Assembly (NCBI GenBank): GCA_016190375.1
Contig: JACPQR010000110.1
Location: 1-64,000, forward strand
Length of the DNA stretch: 64,000 bases
Origin: Deltaproteobacteria bacterium
Lineage (GTDB): Bacteria; Myxococcota_A; Polyangia; JACPQR01
Direction of reading: 5' to 3'
Both the position numbers and the translations under genes were made by a program. The first letter of the stretch is position 1; each line of letters opens with the position of its first letter. Below the pieces are notes generated by a model that saw only the letters and a list, made by a program, of their open reading frames with translations, did not search any database and was not told the origin of the DNA. Positions 24,391 through 36,574 of the stretch are shown in pieces.

Positions 24391-26859
24391 GTGGAAGGGG
24401 CCACCAGCGGTCCTCGGCTCGTGACGGCGCTCGTGGTCTTCGGCGCGACGGCCATCCTCCTCGGCGCCGGCCTGGGGAGGAGCGGCATCTGGGATCCGTG
24501 GGAGATCGACGCCGCCGACGCGGGGCGGACCATCGCCTTGGAGGGCGTCGGAAGCATCGATCCCGGCTCGACCGACAGGGAGATCCGCACTGCTTCGAGG
24601 GCGCCCTGGCTCAGGTCCGCGCTCATAGCGTTCGGGTTCCGACTCGGCGGGACCTCCGAGTGGAGCGGCAGGGCGGGCCTCGCTCTGGCGGGCGCGCTCG
24701 CCGTCCTCGCCCTCTACCTCTGCGTCTCGCGGCTGGCCGACGAGCGGATGGGGATCTGGGCGGCCCTCTGCCTGGCCACGTCCCCGCTGTTCTACCTGAA
24801 CGCATCGCTGATGATGGGGGACGCCGTCGGGATCGCGAGCATCTGCGCCGTCTGGAGCCTCCTGGCGCTTGCGATCTGGGGGGAGCTCGGTCTCGTGCCG
24901 CGGCTGTGCGCCTGGCTCCTCGGCTTCGCCGCCCTCGTCCCCGCGCTCTTCGCCAGCGGGGCGCTGGTCGGGGTCGCCATGCCGCTCTTTGCGCTCGTCC
25001 TCGTGGCGGCGCTCCGAGGCGATCTCAGGCCCGCGCCGGCCGCTCCGGAGCGGCTGCCCGTCCTCGTGCTCATCGCCATCGTCGCCGGCTCGATCGCGGC
25101 GGTCGGGGTCTGGATGACGACCGCCGCCGGCCTCGAGGCGCTCGCTCGGGCGCTGGGCGAAGACGGATCGCCGCTCGCGAAGCCTGGCGAGACGTTCTCG
25201 TACATGCTCATGACGGGGGGCGTGACGAAGACGGGGGCGCTCCGGACGTTCGACTCGCTCATCGAGCAGGTCGCACACGGCATGTTCCCGTGGTCGGTCG
25301 TGCTCCCTCTCGCCCTCGTGGGGCTGTTCGTCGCCGGGAACGGCGCCGAGCCGCGGTCCGCGAGGGAGGCGCCGCTGCGCCTGCTCGCGATCGCGGGCCT
25401 CGCGCTGTCCTACGGCGTGCAGGCGTACCTGGCGGGTCGCGTCGGACCGAGGGCGTTCGCGGCCACGCCGCTCGTCGCGGTGGCGCTCGCCTCGTGGATC
25501 AGGCAGCTCGAGCGCTCCGACGCTCCCCGTCGCTTCGAGGCCTTCGTGGCTTGCGTCGTCGGGGCCGTGCTCCTGCGGGATTTCCTGCTCTACCCCGACA
25601 GCCCGCTGAGGTCGCTCGATCTGGGGGAGATGAAGTTCCCCGCCTCCTACCGCGTCGGGCGGTTCTATGCGCCCGCGATCTCCGTCTTCGCGCTCGGGAC
25701 CTGGTACGTCCTCAGCCAGGGAGCGGGAGACGCGCCGCGCGCGCGCTTCGTCGAGCTCTGGGCTGGTCTGCGGCGGCGCGTCCGAGACGAGCTGGCATGG
25801 CGGACCGCGGCGTTCGTGCTCGCGGCGGTCTGGATCTACCTCGGAGTCTCCGCGATCGTCATCCTCTCGGGGTGGCCGATCGCGCCCTGGTCGATGATGA
25901 CGCGCCTCGCGCAGCGAGCCCATCTCGCGCTCTTCCCGCTCCCGCTCGCCGCCGCGCTCGCAATCGTCGCCTACCAGGCGGGGTGGGAGGGCGTGCGATT
26001 CCTGTCGTCACGCCGCCCCATGCTCCTCGGGGCGCTCGCGCTCGTCATCGCCTGCTGGGGCTCGTGGGGGTTCTTGCCGAGGCTGGGGCAGGAGTTCAGC
26101 GCGCGGCAGGTGTTCGATACCTACGAGAGGCTGCGGCGCCCCGGCGAGACGCTGGGCGAGTTCCACACGGGCTCTCGCTCGGCCGCCTACTACAGCGAGG
26201 GGGGCGTCAACGACCTGTCGACCGCGGCCGCAGTCGCCACGTTCCTCGCGACCGAGGAGCGACGATTCGTGGTCTTCCCGGAGTCGGAGCTCGCCGCCGT
26301 GACCTCGGCGGTCCGCGCGAAGACGCGCCAGCACGTCCGGATCCTCGACGACAGGAGCTCGCGGCTCCTGCTCGGATCGAACCTGGTCCGATCGGGTGAG
26401 AGGGACACGAACCCGCTGCGCGCGTTCGTGCTGTCGCGCGAGCCATCCATCAGGCACCGCGTGTTCGCCAGCTTCGAGCGGAAGATCGACTACCTGGGCT
26501 ACGACCTCGGGCGAGCTGGTCGCGACGAGACGCTCGGTGCCGGAGAGGAGCTCACGATCACCTACTACTTCCGCTGCAACCAGCGCCCACCGGGCTACAA
26601 GATGTTCGTGCACATCGACGGGCAGGGAGCCCGGTTGAACGGCGACCACGATCCCGTCGACGGAAAGTACCCCTTGCGCTACTGGGCCCAGGGCGACTAC
26701 ATCGTCGATCGTCAGACCTTGCGAGTGCCCGCACATTTCCGTCCTGGCGATTACACGATCTTCCTCGGCTTCTTCGAGGGAGACAGGCGATTGTCCGTCG
26801 TGGAGGGCCCCGCCGACGACGTCAACCGGGTCAAGGGCGGCACGCTCGTGGTGCGCTAG
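24391..26859 (+). CDS. Membrane glycosyltransferase of the PMT/ArnT superfamily
   Basis: 822 residues from the GTG at 24391; a TTG at 24337 is possible but overlaps a low-complexity stretch. About 12 membrane helices fill residues 10-560. The acidic motif WDPWEIDAADAGR near the start of the first periplasmic loop corresponds to the catalytic loop of PMT/ArnT enzymes. The C-terminal soluble part (about 590-820) is periplasmic and ends in a beta-sandwich-like region (TITYYFRCNQRPPGYKMFVH ... GDYTIFLGFF). The expected donor is a polyprenyl-linked sugar; the acceptor is unknown. It is followed by a PilZ gene overlapping by one base (TAGTG). Confidence 0.82.
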   Translation: MEGATSGPRLVTALVVFGATAILLGAGLGRSGIWDPWEIDAADAGRTIALEGVGSIDPGSTDREIRTASRAPWLRSALIAFGFRLGGTSEWSGRAGLALAGALAVLALYLCVSRLADERMGIWAALCLATSPLFYLNASLMMGDAVGIASICAVWSLLALAIWGELGLVPRLCAWLLGFAALVPALFASGALVGVAMPLFALVLVAALRGDLRPAPAAPERLPVLVLIAIVAGSIAAVGVWMTTAAGLEALARALGEDGSPLAKPGETFSYMLMTGGVTKTGALRTFDSLIEQVAHGMFPWSVVLPLALVGLFVAGNGAEPRSAREAPLRLLAIAGLALSYGVQAYLAGRVGPRAFAATPLVAVALASWIRQLERSDAPRRFEAFVACVVGAVLLRDFLLYPDSPLRSLDLGEMKFPASYRVGRFYAPAISVFALGTWYVLSQGAGDAPRARFVELWAGLRRRVRDELAWRTAAFVLAAVWIYLGVSAIVILSGWPIAPWSMMTRLAQRAHLALFPLPLAAALAIVAYQAGWEGVRFLSSRRPMLLGALALVIACWGSWGFLPRLGQEFSARQVFDTYERLRRPGETLGEFHTGSRSAAYYSEGGVNDLSTAAAVATFLATEERRFVVFPESELAAVTSAVRAKTRQHVRILDDRSSRLLLGSNLVRSGERDTNPLRAFVLSREPSIRHRVFASFERKIDYLGYDLGRAGRDETLGAGEELTITYYFRCNQRPPGYKMFVHIDGQGARLNGDHDPVDGKYPLRYWAQGDYIVDRQTLRVPAHFRPGDYTIFLGFFEGDRRLSVVEGPADDVNRVKGGTLVVR

Positions 26860-27296
26860 TGACGGAAGACGACGACCACGACCCGACGGGGGACGAGGGC
26901 CCGGGCGGCGGTGGTCCGGAGAACAGGCGAGCCCACGAGCGTGTCGACACGGTCCTGTCTGTCGACTATGCGAGCGGCGACACCTTCCTGTTCTCCTACA
27001 TCACGAACATCTCGGTGATGGGGATCTTCATCCAGACGCTGAACCCGATGATGCCCGGCACGCGCCTGAAGCTTCGCTTCGCGCCACCGCCCGAGGCGGA
27101 TGCCGCCGGCCCTGACGCGATCGAGCTCGAGGGCGAGGTGGTGTGGATCAACCCCTTCAGGCCCGGCGGCGACAATCCGAACCCGGGGATGGGCGTGCGA
27201 TTCTCGAGCCTCACCGCCGCGCAGCGCGAGCGGCTGGTCGAGCTCGTCCGGACGATCGCGTACCTGCGCGAGGACAGAGACCCGCAGGCGAACTGA
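26859..27296 (+). CDS. PilZ domain protein, TIGR02266 type
   Basis: 145 residues, GTG start overlapping the glycosyltransferase stop by one base. Acidic N-terminus, then RRAHERVDTVLSVDY, FSYITNISVMGIFIQT, MPGTRLKLRFAPP and NPGMGVRFSSLTAAQ. The typical second motif NxSxxG is present as NISVMG; the first arginine motif is RRAHER. Coupling to the upstream gene suggests it may control or partner that glycosyltransferase, by analogy with PilZ proteins that gate polysaccharide synthesis; this is inference. Confidence 0.88.
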   Translation: MTEDDDHDPTGDEGPGGGGPENRRAHERVDTVLSVDYASGDTFLFSYITNISVMGIFIQTLNPMMPGTRLKLRFAPPPEADAAGPDAIELEGEVVWINPFRPGGDNPNPGMGVRFSSLTAAQRERLVELVRTIAYLREDRDPQAN

Positions 27297-27299
27297 GAG

Positions 27300-28478
27300 C
27301 TAGTGCACGGTGAAGGGGACGAGCGAGCGCAGCTCCTCCTTCGTCACGGTCTCGGCTCGACCCGTGGCCTTGCCCGTCTCGATGAGGGACTTGAACCTCA
27401 CGAGATCGTCGTCCATCAGCTTCTTGGGATCGGCGCCGAAGAGCTCGAGGAGCGCGTGTCCGATCGCGCCCCCGGGCGGGTTGTATCCCATGCGGATGTT
27501 GAGCCGTGTGCCGCCGTACAGGCGCTCGAACAGGATCGTTCCCTCGCACCGGACGAACGAGCCCGGCGTGCTCCTCCAGGCGACGAGCCTGTTGGGCCGC
27601 ACCTCCGTGACCTCGCACTCGCAGGTGATCGGGATCCCGGCGGGGCCCGCGATGGTCCAGCGGGTGCGTCCCTCGGCCAGACGGCGGACGTCCTCGACGT
27701 GGGTCATGAAGCGGGGGAAGTTCTCGAATGCCCGGAAGAAGGAGAACACCTCCTCGACGGGGGCGTTGACCTGTATCTCCTTGACGATCTCCACGGCGCG
27801 ACGACCCGCGCCGATCCCGACGAGCCTGCGCAGAGGCAAGTTGGTCGCGGCTCGCAGCAAGAGCGCGGCGCCGGTCAGACCCGTGGCGACGCCGAGGGCA
27901 GACCTGCGGGCCGCCAGCCCAGCTCCGACGAGCGCTGCTCCCGCTGCTCCAGCGACGAAGCGCGGGGCGGGCGCCCACCTCTCCTGCAGCAGCTCGAATC
28001 GCCCCATCCTGCGAGTCGGGCCACCCTGCAGCGCCGGGACGTCGGTCGCGTCGGGGAAGACCTCCAGTCGATCATCGACCGCCTTGATACCCGGGACTCG
28101 AGTGATCCTCGAGCGGATCTCCCTGACCTCGCGAGCGAGGACGGGTCCGCGGAGGGTCACGATCCCGTTCGTGACCGGCGTCTCCAGCGAGTGGGGATGC
28201 GAGCAGACGCGGCCGAGCGCTGCCCGTACCCGCTCGTGCAGGACCACGTCATCGATCGGTCGCTCCTCGAGGCGCCCCACCGCATCCTCGAGCAGCCCGC
28301 GCGCGCGGTGCCTCAGGTCGTACCTGGTCACGTCGATCGCCCGACGGGCCTCGCGCGCGAGGTGCTCTGCCCTGCCTCGAGCCACGGAGCGCCGCCGCCT
28401 GCCGCTGAGCGGGTCGAGCCAGTACATGAGCGCCGCGCCCGCCGCCAGCCCACCGATCGCATAGATGGGTTTCTTCAT
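27300..28478 (-). CDS. BON-SRPBCC domain membrane-associated protein
   Basis: 392 residues; the ATG at 28478 has AGGGAG upstream. A short membrane segment (AIGGLAAGAALMYWLDP) and a basic stretch open the protein. A BON domain covers about 78-140 (VLHERVRAALGRV, NGIVTLRGPVLAREVREI, VPGIKAVDDRLEV), then two Ala/Gly-rich hydrophobic stretches (about 180-235), then a SRPBCC/polyketide-cyclase-like domain (VEIVKEIQVNAPVEEVFSFF, FPRFMTHVEDVRR, GTRLNIRMGYNPPGG). This architecture is common in Myxococcota and soil bacteria and is thought to be a lipid- or envelope-associated stress protein; no reaction is established. Confidence 0.85.
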   Translation of the reverse strand: MKKPIYAIGGLAAGAALMYWLDPLSGRRRRSVARGRAEHLAREARRAIDVTRYDLRHRARGLLEDAVGRLEERPIDDVVLHERVRAALGRVCSHPHSLETPVTNGIVTLRGPVLAREVREIRSRITRVPGIKAVDDRLEVFPDATDVPALQGGPTRRMGRFELLQERWAPAPRFVAGAAGAALVGAGLAARRSALGVATGLTGAALLLRAATNLPLRRLVGIGAGRRAVEIVKEIQVNAPVEEVFSFFRAFENFPRFMTHVEDVRRLAEGRTRWTIAGPAGIPITCECEVTEVRPNRLVAWRSTPGSFVRCEGTILFERLYGGTRLNIRMGYNPPGGAIGHALLELFGADPKKLMDDDLVRFKSLIETGKATGRAETVTKEELRSLVPFTVH

Positions 28479-28608
28479 CAGCTCCCTCGCCGCTTCTTCG
28501 ACCAAGATAGCTCCCGCCGATCGCGCCGCCATATCTCGCCCCGTTCCGTTCACGCACGGCGCAATTGGCCGCTGCGAGCAGGGGGCGCTCCATGACACGA
28601 TGTGCCAC

Positions 28609-29391
28609 ATGACACGAGATACAGTCCGGCAGTTCGGGCCGCTGGCCCGCGATTACGCTCTGAGCGAGTCGCACGCTCGGGGGCGCACGCTCGCCATGCT
28701 CGCCCTGCGCGTGCAGCCAAGGGCGACCGACGCGGTCCTCGACGTGGCGACGGGCGGTGGCCACACCGCCCTCGCGTTCGCGCCCGCCGTCCGCCTGGTC
28801 GTGGCCCACGACGTCTCGCGATCGATGGTCCAACAGACCCTCGGGCGCGCGCGCGACGCCGGCCTCTCCAACCTGCGCGGAGTCGTCTCGCCGGCCGAGT
28901 GCATTCCGTTTGCGGCCGAGTGTTTCGACGTCGTCACCTGCCGCACCGCGGCGCACCACTTCGACGACCTGGGCGCGGCGCTGAGGGAAGCGCGGCGCGT
29001 CCTTCGATCCGGTGGCCGGCTGGCGTGGACCGACCTCGCCGCGGCGACGGACCCGGAGCTGCGAGCCCTGCAGCATCGCCTCGAGGTGCTCCACGACGCG
29101 ACGCACAGGGGCACGTGGACGCCCGCCGAATGGAGGGACGCGCTGGAGGGCGCGGGCTTCCGCGAGATAGCGATCGAGGGCGGCGTCGACGAAAGGCTGA
29201 CCGAGCTTCCCGGCGGGACCAGCGCGGCCGAGTGGTGCGAACGCTCCCGGACGCCGCCCGAGGCTCAGGCCGAGATCCTGAGGCTCTTGCGAGAAGCCAG
29301 ACAGACGACACGCGAGGCGCTTGGCGTTCGTGACGAGGGCGACGACGTCCGCTTCTGTCTGTACAAGCTGGTCGCCACGGCGCGCGCTTGA
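28609..29391 (+). CDS. SAM-dependent methyltransferase, class I
   Basis: 260 residues. Motif I is VLDVATGGGHTAL, motif II VVAHDVSRSM, and post-motifs CRTAAHHFDDLGAALREARR and VLRSGGRLAWTDLAA match the UbiE/Methyltransf_11 group. The ATG at 28609 (MTRDTVRQFG) is preferred over one three codons earlier. Substrate unknown; small-molecule methyltransferases of this group act on quinones, fatty acids or natural products. Stands alone between two unrelated genes. Confidence 0.9.
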   Translation: MTRDTVRQFGPLARDYALSESHARGRTLAMLALRVQPRATDAVLDVATGGGHTALAFAPAVRLVVAHDVSRSMVQQTLGRARDAGLSNLRGVVSPAECIPFAAECFDVVTCRTAAHHFDDLGAALREARRVLRSGGRLAWTDLAAATDPELRALQHRLEVLHDATHRGTWTPAEWRDALEGAGFREIAIEGGVDERLTELPGGTSAAEWCERSRTPPEAQAEILRLLREARQTTREALGVRDEGDDVRFCLYKLVATARA

Positions 29392-29400
29392 AAGGAGCCC

Positions 29401-31062
29401 CTACTCGACCGTTCGGACGACCCGGAAGCCCCAGCTATCGAAGCTCTGGCCGAGCGGTGCGAAGTAGACGCGGTCGGCGTGCCGGTTTGGGGCGGAGAAG
29501 TCGAAATGGGAGCCGCCGCGGGCGGCGACTCTGTTGTCAGGCGCGAACACCGGGTCGGTGACGGCAGCGGTCCCGCGGTGGATGACGTACTGGTCGTGCG
29601 TCCATTCCGAGACGTTGCCGAGCATGTCGCAAAGTCCCCAGCCGTTTGCCTGCAGGCCGCACACCGGCTGCGGGTCGCCGCGCGCGTTGTCCCAGTACCA
29701 GGCGAAGGCGTCCAGAACGGAATCTGTCTGGCAGTCCCCGAGCTCCCCCGCGGGCGTCGCGGTCGCGACTCCGGCCCTCGCGGAGTACTCCCACTCGGCC
29801 TCGGTGGGCAGCCGGTAGCCTGGACAGTCGAAGACGGCGGCGCCCGGGTAGCTCGGCGACTCGCCGCAGCGCCAGTTCTGCCCGACCAGCTCGCACACGT
29901 AGCACTCGGACAGCCCCGCAGCGACCGACAGCTCGTTGCAGTACTTCGCCGCGTCGTTCCAGCTCACGCTCTCGACCGGACAGTCGGGGCCGCAGGTGTC
30001 GTTCCGCGACGGGTTCGATCCCATCGATGCCTCGTACTCGGCCTGCGTGACCTCGGTCCGCGAGATCTCGAAGGCGCGGGTGAGCGTCACGGGCGCGCGA
30101 TCCTCGGCGTCCGTCCGGCAGTTCTCGGTGTCGGGCGAGCCAGCCCAGAAGCAACCCGGAGGGATCCGGCACCAGCCGGCCGCGCAGCTCTCGTTCACGA
30201 GGGGGTGCTGGCAGCCGCAACCGGGATCCGCGTCATCGATGGCGCCGTCGCAGTCGTTGTCGATGCCGTCCGAGCAGCCGGCCGGGCCCTCGAGCGCTGA
30301 TGGCGATACCGATGGCTCCGAGTCGTCGCAGTCGTCGCCGCCGCAGTCGATAGAGACGGAGCCGTCCGCATCGCCATCGTCGGGGAGGTCCGCACCGCTG
30401 CAATCCTGATCGATGCCGTCGCCGCAGACCTCGCCGGCGCCGGGCCGGATCGAGCCGTCGCCGTCGTCGCAGTCGTCACCGCCGCACGCGATCGAGGTGG
30501 ATCCGTCCGAATCGCCGTCATCGGGGAGATCCGCACCGCTGCAGTCTTGGTCGACGCCGTCGCCGCAGACCTCGCCGGCCCCCGGCCGGATCGCGCCGTC
30601 GTCGTCGTCGCAGTCGTCGCCGCCGCAGGCGACTGGGAACGCGCCATCCCCGTCGCCATCCAGGCATCCGGCACAGTCCGGGTCGGCGACGTCGACGAGG
30701 CCGTCGCAGTCGTTGTCGATGGCGTCCAGGCATCCGGCCGCGGACTCGAGGCCGGACGGGACGCAACCGTCGAGCCCGGCGTCGCCGGCTCCCCCGTCGG
30801 AATCGCCTCCGTCGTCGCCGCCGGCGTCGGAATCGCCCCCGTCGTCGCCGCCACCGCCGTCCACGCCCGTCGCCGCGTCGCGGTCGAGGGACCCGTCAGG
30901 CGCCGATCCGTCGGCCGACCCATCAGGTTGCGCCGAGCCGTCGACGTCGCCGACCTCCGGGTCGAACCCGATTCGCCCGCAGCCGCAGGCGAGCTGCGCC
31001 AGACCCAGGGCCAGCGCGACCAGGCAAGCTCGAGGCGCTCGACGATGACTCCCCGCGCGCAC
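29401..31062 (-). CDS. Lipoprotein with MopE-type metal-binding motifs and FGE-sulfatase (SUMF1) domain
   Basis: 553 residues from the GTG at 31062; an ATG at 31110 is an alternative. A signal peptide ends at ACGCGRIGFDP, a common lipoprotein start in this phylum. Then come an Asp/Gly-rich linker and four to five MopE-like repeats (GGDDCDDDDGAIRPGAGEVC, DGVDQDCSGADLPDD; DNDCDG units) that probably bind calcium or copper. Residues about 330-550 are the formylglycine-generating-enzyme fold: EISRTEVTQAEYEASMG, YRLPTEAEWEYSARAG, GLCDMLGNVSEWTHD, VAARGGSHFDFS, GFRVVR. Most such surface proteins are not true FGEs; the fold may bind or modify proteins outside the cell. Confidence 0.88.
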   Translation of the reverse strand: MRAGSHRRAPRACLVALALGLAQLACGCGRIGFDPEVGDVDGSAQPDGSADGSAPDGSLDRDAATGVDGGGGDDGGDSDAGGDDGGDSDGGAGDAGLDGCVPSGLESAAGCLDAIDNDCDGLVDVADPDCAGCLDGDGDGAFPVACGGDDCDDDDGAIRPGAGEVCGDGVDQDCSGADLPDDGDSDGSTSIACGGDDCDDGDGSIRPGAGEVCGDGIDQDCSGADLPDDGDADGSVSIDCGGDDCDDSEPSVSPSALEGPAGCSDGIDNDCDGAIDDADPGCGCQHPLVNESCAAGWCRIPPGCFWAGSPDTENCRTDAEDRAPVTLTRAFEISRTEVTQAEYEASMGSNPSRNDTCGPDCPVESVSWNDAAKYCNELSVAAGLSECYVCELVGQNWRCGESPSYPGAAVFDCPGYRLPTEAEWEYSARAGVATATPAGELGDCQTDSVLDAFAWYWDNARGDPQPVCGLQANGWGLCDMLGNVSEWTHDQYVIHRGTAAVTDPVFAPDNRVAARGGSHFDFSAPNRHADRVYFAPLGQSFDSWGFRVVRTVE

Positions 31063-31174
31063 GCCGAATGGATGGTAACACGCGCAAGAGCGGGGCGACG
31101 GACTCCCCATCGCATTCGTTCTCTTCCTCACGCCGCAGCCCTTGGCGCGAACCTGCTCCGAACGCAGGTCGCGG

Positions 31175-31624
31175 CTACGAGGTCGGCACCGGGGGCCAAC
31201 CGCGAGCCGTACGAGCTTCGTTGACGGCTTCGATGAGCGCCCGCGCCCCGGCGACATCATGCTCGCTGTCGAGCTCGAGATACGGGGTTCCCTGCCCCGG
31301 GCCATCGACCGCGAGTCGCCATTTGCCACTGCGTGCCTGGCCGAGCAAGAGGCCCCGCAGTTGATAGATATGGTGCCTCGTCACGTACGTGCAGCCGAAG
31401 ACCTCGAGGACCGTTCCGTCGAACCCGATGACCGTACCACCGAGCCAGTACTCTCGCATGCAGCGGATCTCGCCCAGACGCGAACCGTCGTCAAGGAACG
31501 ACAGCCAGGCGCGATCCCGGAGACTCCCCGGCGGCAAGCGACCCTCGAGCCCGCAGGTGACCTCATCCGTGTCAGTATCGGCGTTCGTGTCGGTAACGAC
31601 GTCTCGGGGTCCCTCGCGCGACAC
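31175..31624 (-). CDS. Hypothetical protein
   Basis: 149 residues from a GTG. The first 25 are low complexity; the remainder has a balanced beta/alpha composition (AWLSFLDDGSRLGEIRCMRE, GTVLEVFGCTYVTRHHIYQL, PYLELDSEHDVAGARALIEA) that looks coding. No family recognised, no membrane segment. It lies 11 bases below the stop of the cyclase-fold gene, so the two are probably cotranscribed. Confidence 0.5.
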   Translation of the reverse strand: MSREGPRDVVTDTNADTDTDEVTCGLEGRLPPGSLRDRAWLSFLDDGSRLGEIRCMREYWLGGTVIGFDGTVLEVFGCTYVTRHHIYQLRGLLLGQARSGKWRLAVDGPGQGTPYLELDSEHDVAGARALIEAVNEARTARGWPPVPTS

Positions 31625-31635
31625 TGCACCCGCGT

Positions 31636-33591
31636 CTAGTGCCTCGCGAGATCGAAGTCGGCGCTGTCCGTGGAGGCGGGAGCTGCGGTCACCGGAGCGG
31701 TCGCGTCACGGAAGCCCGGCCTGCGCACCCGGACGCTGTAGCGACCGCGCTCGAGGTTGCGGAAGCGGTACTGGCCGGAGTGGGTCGTTCGCGCACGCTG
31801 AAGGACGTTGCCCGACTGGTCGACGAGCTCGACCTCGGCGTTGGCCGCCGGCGCCGCCCCATCGACGCGGAGCTGGCCCGCGACCTCGCCGAACGCGGCG
31901 CGCTGGGCCTCGAGCGTGTCGTGGACGAAGGGAACGTCGACGGTCTGCAACGTACGGCCCGCCGACTCGATCTCGAGGGTTGCCCTGTAGCGGCCTGCGG
32001 CCGCGCGGCCGCCGTCGCGGGTCGCGCCGTTCCAGGAGAAGCGCATCGCGCCCTGGGTGCCCTCCTGGCGAGTCGAGAAGACCTCCTCGCCCTCGCCCGG
32101 GCGCCCCGTGTCAGTGAGCACTCTCAGCCGGACCGCGGTCGGCGTCGCCGCGGGCGCCACGTTGCGGAACGACACGATGGTGGATCCGTCGGCGAAGGTC
32201 GTGCCGACGCGAGTCAGGTAATAGTCGCCGGCGTAGACCTCGATCCGGCGGCGGCTGGTCTGGCCGCGGGTGTTGGTGGCCACGACGTCGACTTGATGGA
32301 CGCCTTCGGCGAGCGTGCTCGCATCGAGCGAGTACCGGGCGCGATCGCCGCAGACGCTGTGGACCGGGACGTCGTCGACCGAGACGTCGAGCCGGCGCAC
32401 GGCTGCGCCGCCGTTGTCGCTGGCCCCGAGCGCGATCTCGGTCGGGCCGGAGACGTGCTCGCCGTCGCGAAGCCCGGCGATCGACAGGGACATGACGTCG
32501 GTCGAGACGAGCCCGAGGACCGCCCACATCGCCTCGCCGCGCCTCGCGCCGCCCTGCGACCACCCACCGTCCTCGCGCTGGTGGTCGACGAGCCACGCCG
32601 CGCCGCGTCGGATCGCGGAGTCGCCGTCGTTCGCGCCGAGGAGCTTGAGCGCATAGAGGGCCTGTCCGGTCGAGAAGGCGTCGGAGTCGCCGCCGCGGCC
32701 CATCGCCCAGCCGCCGTCGTCGTTCTGCCCGCCGCGGAGCTGCCGGTCGAGGTCGCGCAGCACGGCCTCCGTCGCCTGCGCACCGGCCGCGACGAGGCCG
32801 ATGATGGCGTAGTCGAGCTCGAGGATGCGCTCGGGCGCGTCGTCCGTGAGCTGAGCGGCGCGGTTGCGCAGGTACGCCTCGGCACGCGCGATGGGCGGCA
32901 GCCACCGCTCGTTCGCGGTCCGGGCGTAGGCCTGGCGCCAGGTCTGGGCTGCCTGCGTCGTGGACTGCATCGGGCCGGCCACGACCGGCGGCCGGCGGTC
33001 GGTGGATCGGACCGACCCATCGGCCTCCTGGTACTCGAGGAGCGACTCGGCGGTGCGGATCAGCTCCTCGCGCACCTCGGGGCCCATGTGCTCGTCGTAC
33101 TGGGCGAGCGCGGCGCCGCCGAACGCCTTCGCGGACTCGATGAGGTGGCTCGGGTTGTCCTGCACGGAGAAGCCGACGGGCCTGCGCGCCCCGCCGGGGA
33201 TCTCCAGCATTCCACGCATCACGGCCTGCAGGTCCTCGGCGGGCACCCGGTAGTCGTGCCGGCGGCCGACGATCTGCGCCTCCAGCGTGACGGCCTGCAC
33301 GTGGCAGCCGTAGCAGTTGTGCTGCTCCTGCCAGGCGATCGTGTCCCGGGCCAGGAACTCGAGCCCCTTCTGCGCCGCGGCCCGGACCCTGGGGTCAGCC
33401 TCTATTCCGGCGGACCCCGAGCTCCCGGGCGCCGTGGGGCAGTCCGCGAGTGGCACGGCCGCCAGGCTCGCGACGACCCGCCCACGCGGCCGAGCCGTTG
33501 CGGCGCCGCGGCTCCGAGCCGACCCTCCGCACCCCAGTGATCCTGCGCAAAAAACGGCCGCCAGCACCCAGTGCACGCATCTGGTTCCCAT
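31636..33591 (-). CDS. Lipoprotein with haem c motif and terpenoid-cyclase-like repeats
   Basis: 651 residues; strong GGGAGG site before the ATG at 33591. A signal peptide ends near SLGC, a probable lipidation site. A CxxCH haem c motif (HNCYGCHVQ, C93-C96-H97) follows. Residues about 100-400 are alpha/alpha-barrel repeats like squalene cyclase and prenyltransferase, with QW-type motifs (GGQNDDGGWAMG and HQREDGGWSQ). Then come Ig/FlgD-like beta domains (MRFSWNGATRDGGRAAAGRY) and a C-terminal carboxypeptidase-regulatory-like domain (THSGQYRFRNLERGRYSVRV). No DxDD or similar cyclase acid motif was seen, so cyclisation is unlikely. The cytochrome-plus-cyclase layout recalls planctomycete-type proteins. 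Role unknown. Confidence 0.85.
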   Translation of the reverse strand: MGTRCVHWVLAAVFCAGSLGCGGSARSRGAATARPRGRVVASLAAVPLADCPTAPGSSGSAGIEADPRVRAAAQKGLEFLARDTIAWQEQHNCYGCHVQAVTLEAQIVGRRHDYRVPAEDLQAVMRGMLEIPGGARRPVGFSVQDNPSHLIESAKAFGGAALAQYDEHMGPEVREELIRTAESLLEYQEADGSVRSTDRRPPVVAGPMQSTTQAAQTWRQAYARTANERWLPPIARAEAYLRNRAAQLTDDAPERILELDYAIIGLVAAGAQATEAVLRDLDRQLRGGQNDDGGWAMGRGGDSDAFSTGQALYALKLLGANDGDSAIRRGAAWLVDHQREDGGWSQGGARRGEAMWAVLGLVSTDVMSLSIAGLRDGEHVSGPTEIALGASDNGGAAVRRLDVSVDDVPVHSVCGDRARYSLDASTLAEGVHQVDVVATNTRGQTSRRRIEVYAGDYYLTRVGTTFADGSTIVSFRNVAPAATPTAVRLRVLTDTGRPGEGEEVFSTRQEGTQGAMRFSWNGATRDGGRAAAGRYRATLEIESAGRTLQTVDVPFVHDTLEAQRAAFGEVAGQLRVDGAAPAANAEVELVDQSGNVLQRARTTHSGQYRFRNLERGRYSVRVRRPGFRDATAPVTAAPASTDSADFDLARH

Positions 33592-33704
33592 GGTCCCTCC
33601 CGTAGGACGTCGAGTCAGACGGGCGGGTCGGTGTTTGGTTCTCGAGTCGGACCACCTTCGACTCCACAGGCACGGCCGTCCCCGACTCGAGGACGTGCAA
33701 GGAA

Positions 33705-33722
33705 GGCGCCCTGCCGGGCGCC
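33705..33722 (-). terminator. Intrinsic-type terminator after the Hsp70-like gene
   Basis: A perfect GC-rich stem GGCGCCC/GGGCGCC with a 4-base loop, 24 bases past the Hsp70-like stop. On the minus strand the stem is followed by TTCCTTGC, a modest T-rich tail. Confidence 0.5.
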
Positions 33723-33745
33723 GCATCTCGAACACGTTCTCTGGA

Positions 33746-36511
<2,766 letters not shown>

Positions 36512-36574
36512 GACCGCCAAAGATAGCACCGCGGCGAGGACCGTCTCATCCGGCGACGAAGGGAGCGTCCCTCT

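Noticed and set aside
29401..31062. True formylglycine-generating enzyme call
   Set aside because: The fold is present, but no sulfatase gene lies nearby and I could not confirm the copper-binding Cys pair, so only the domain is claimed.
31636..33591. Squalene-hopene or terpene cyclase call
   Set aside because: QW-like repeats are present but the acid motif of cyclases is not, and the protein is a lipoprotein with a haem c motif.
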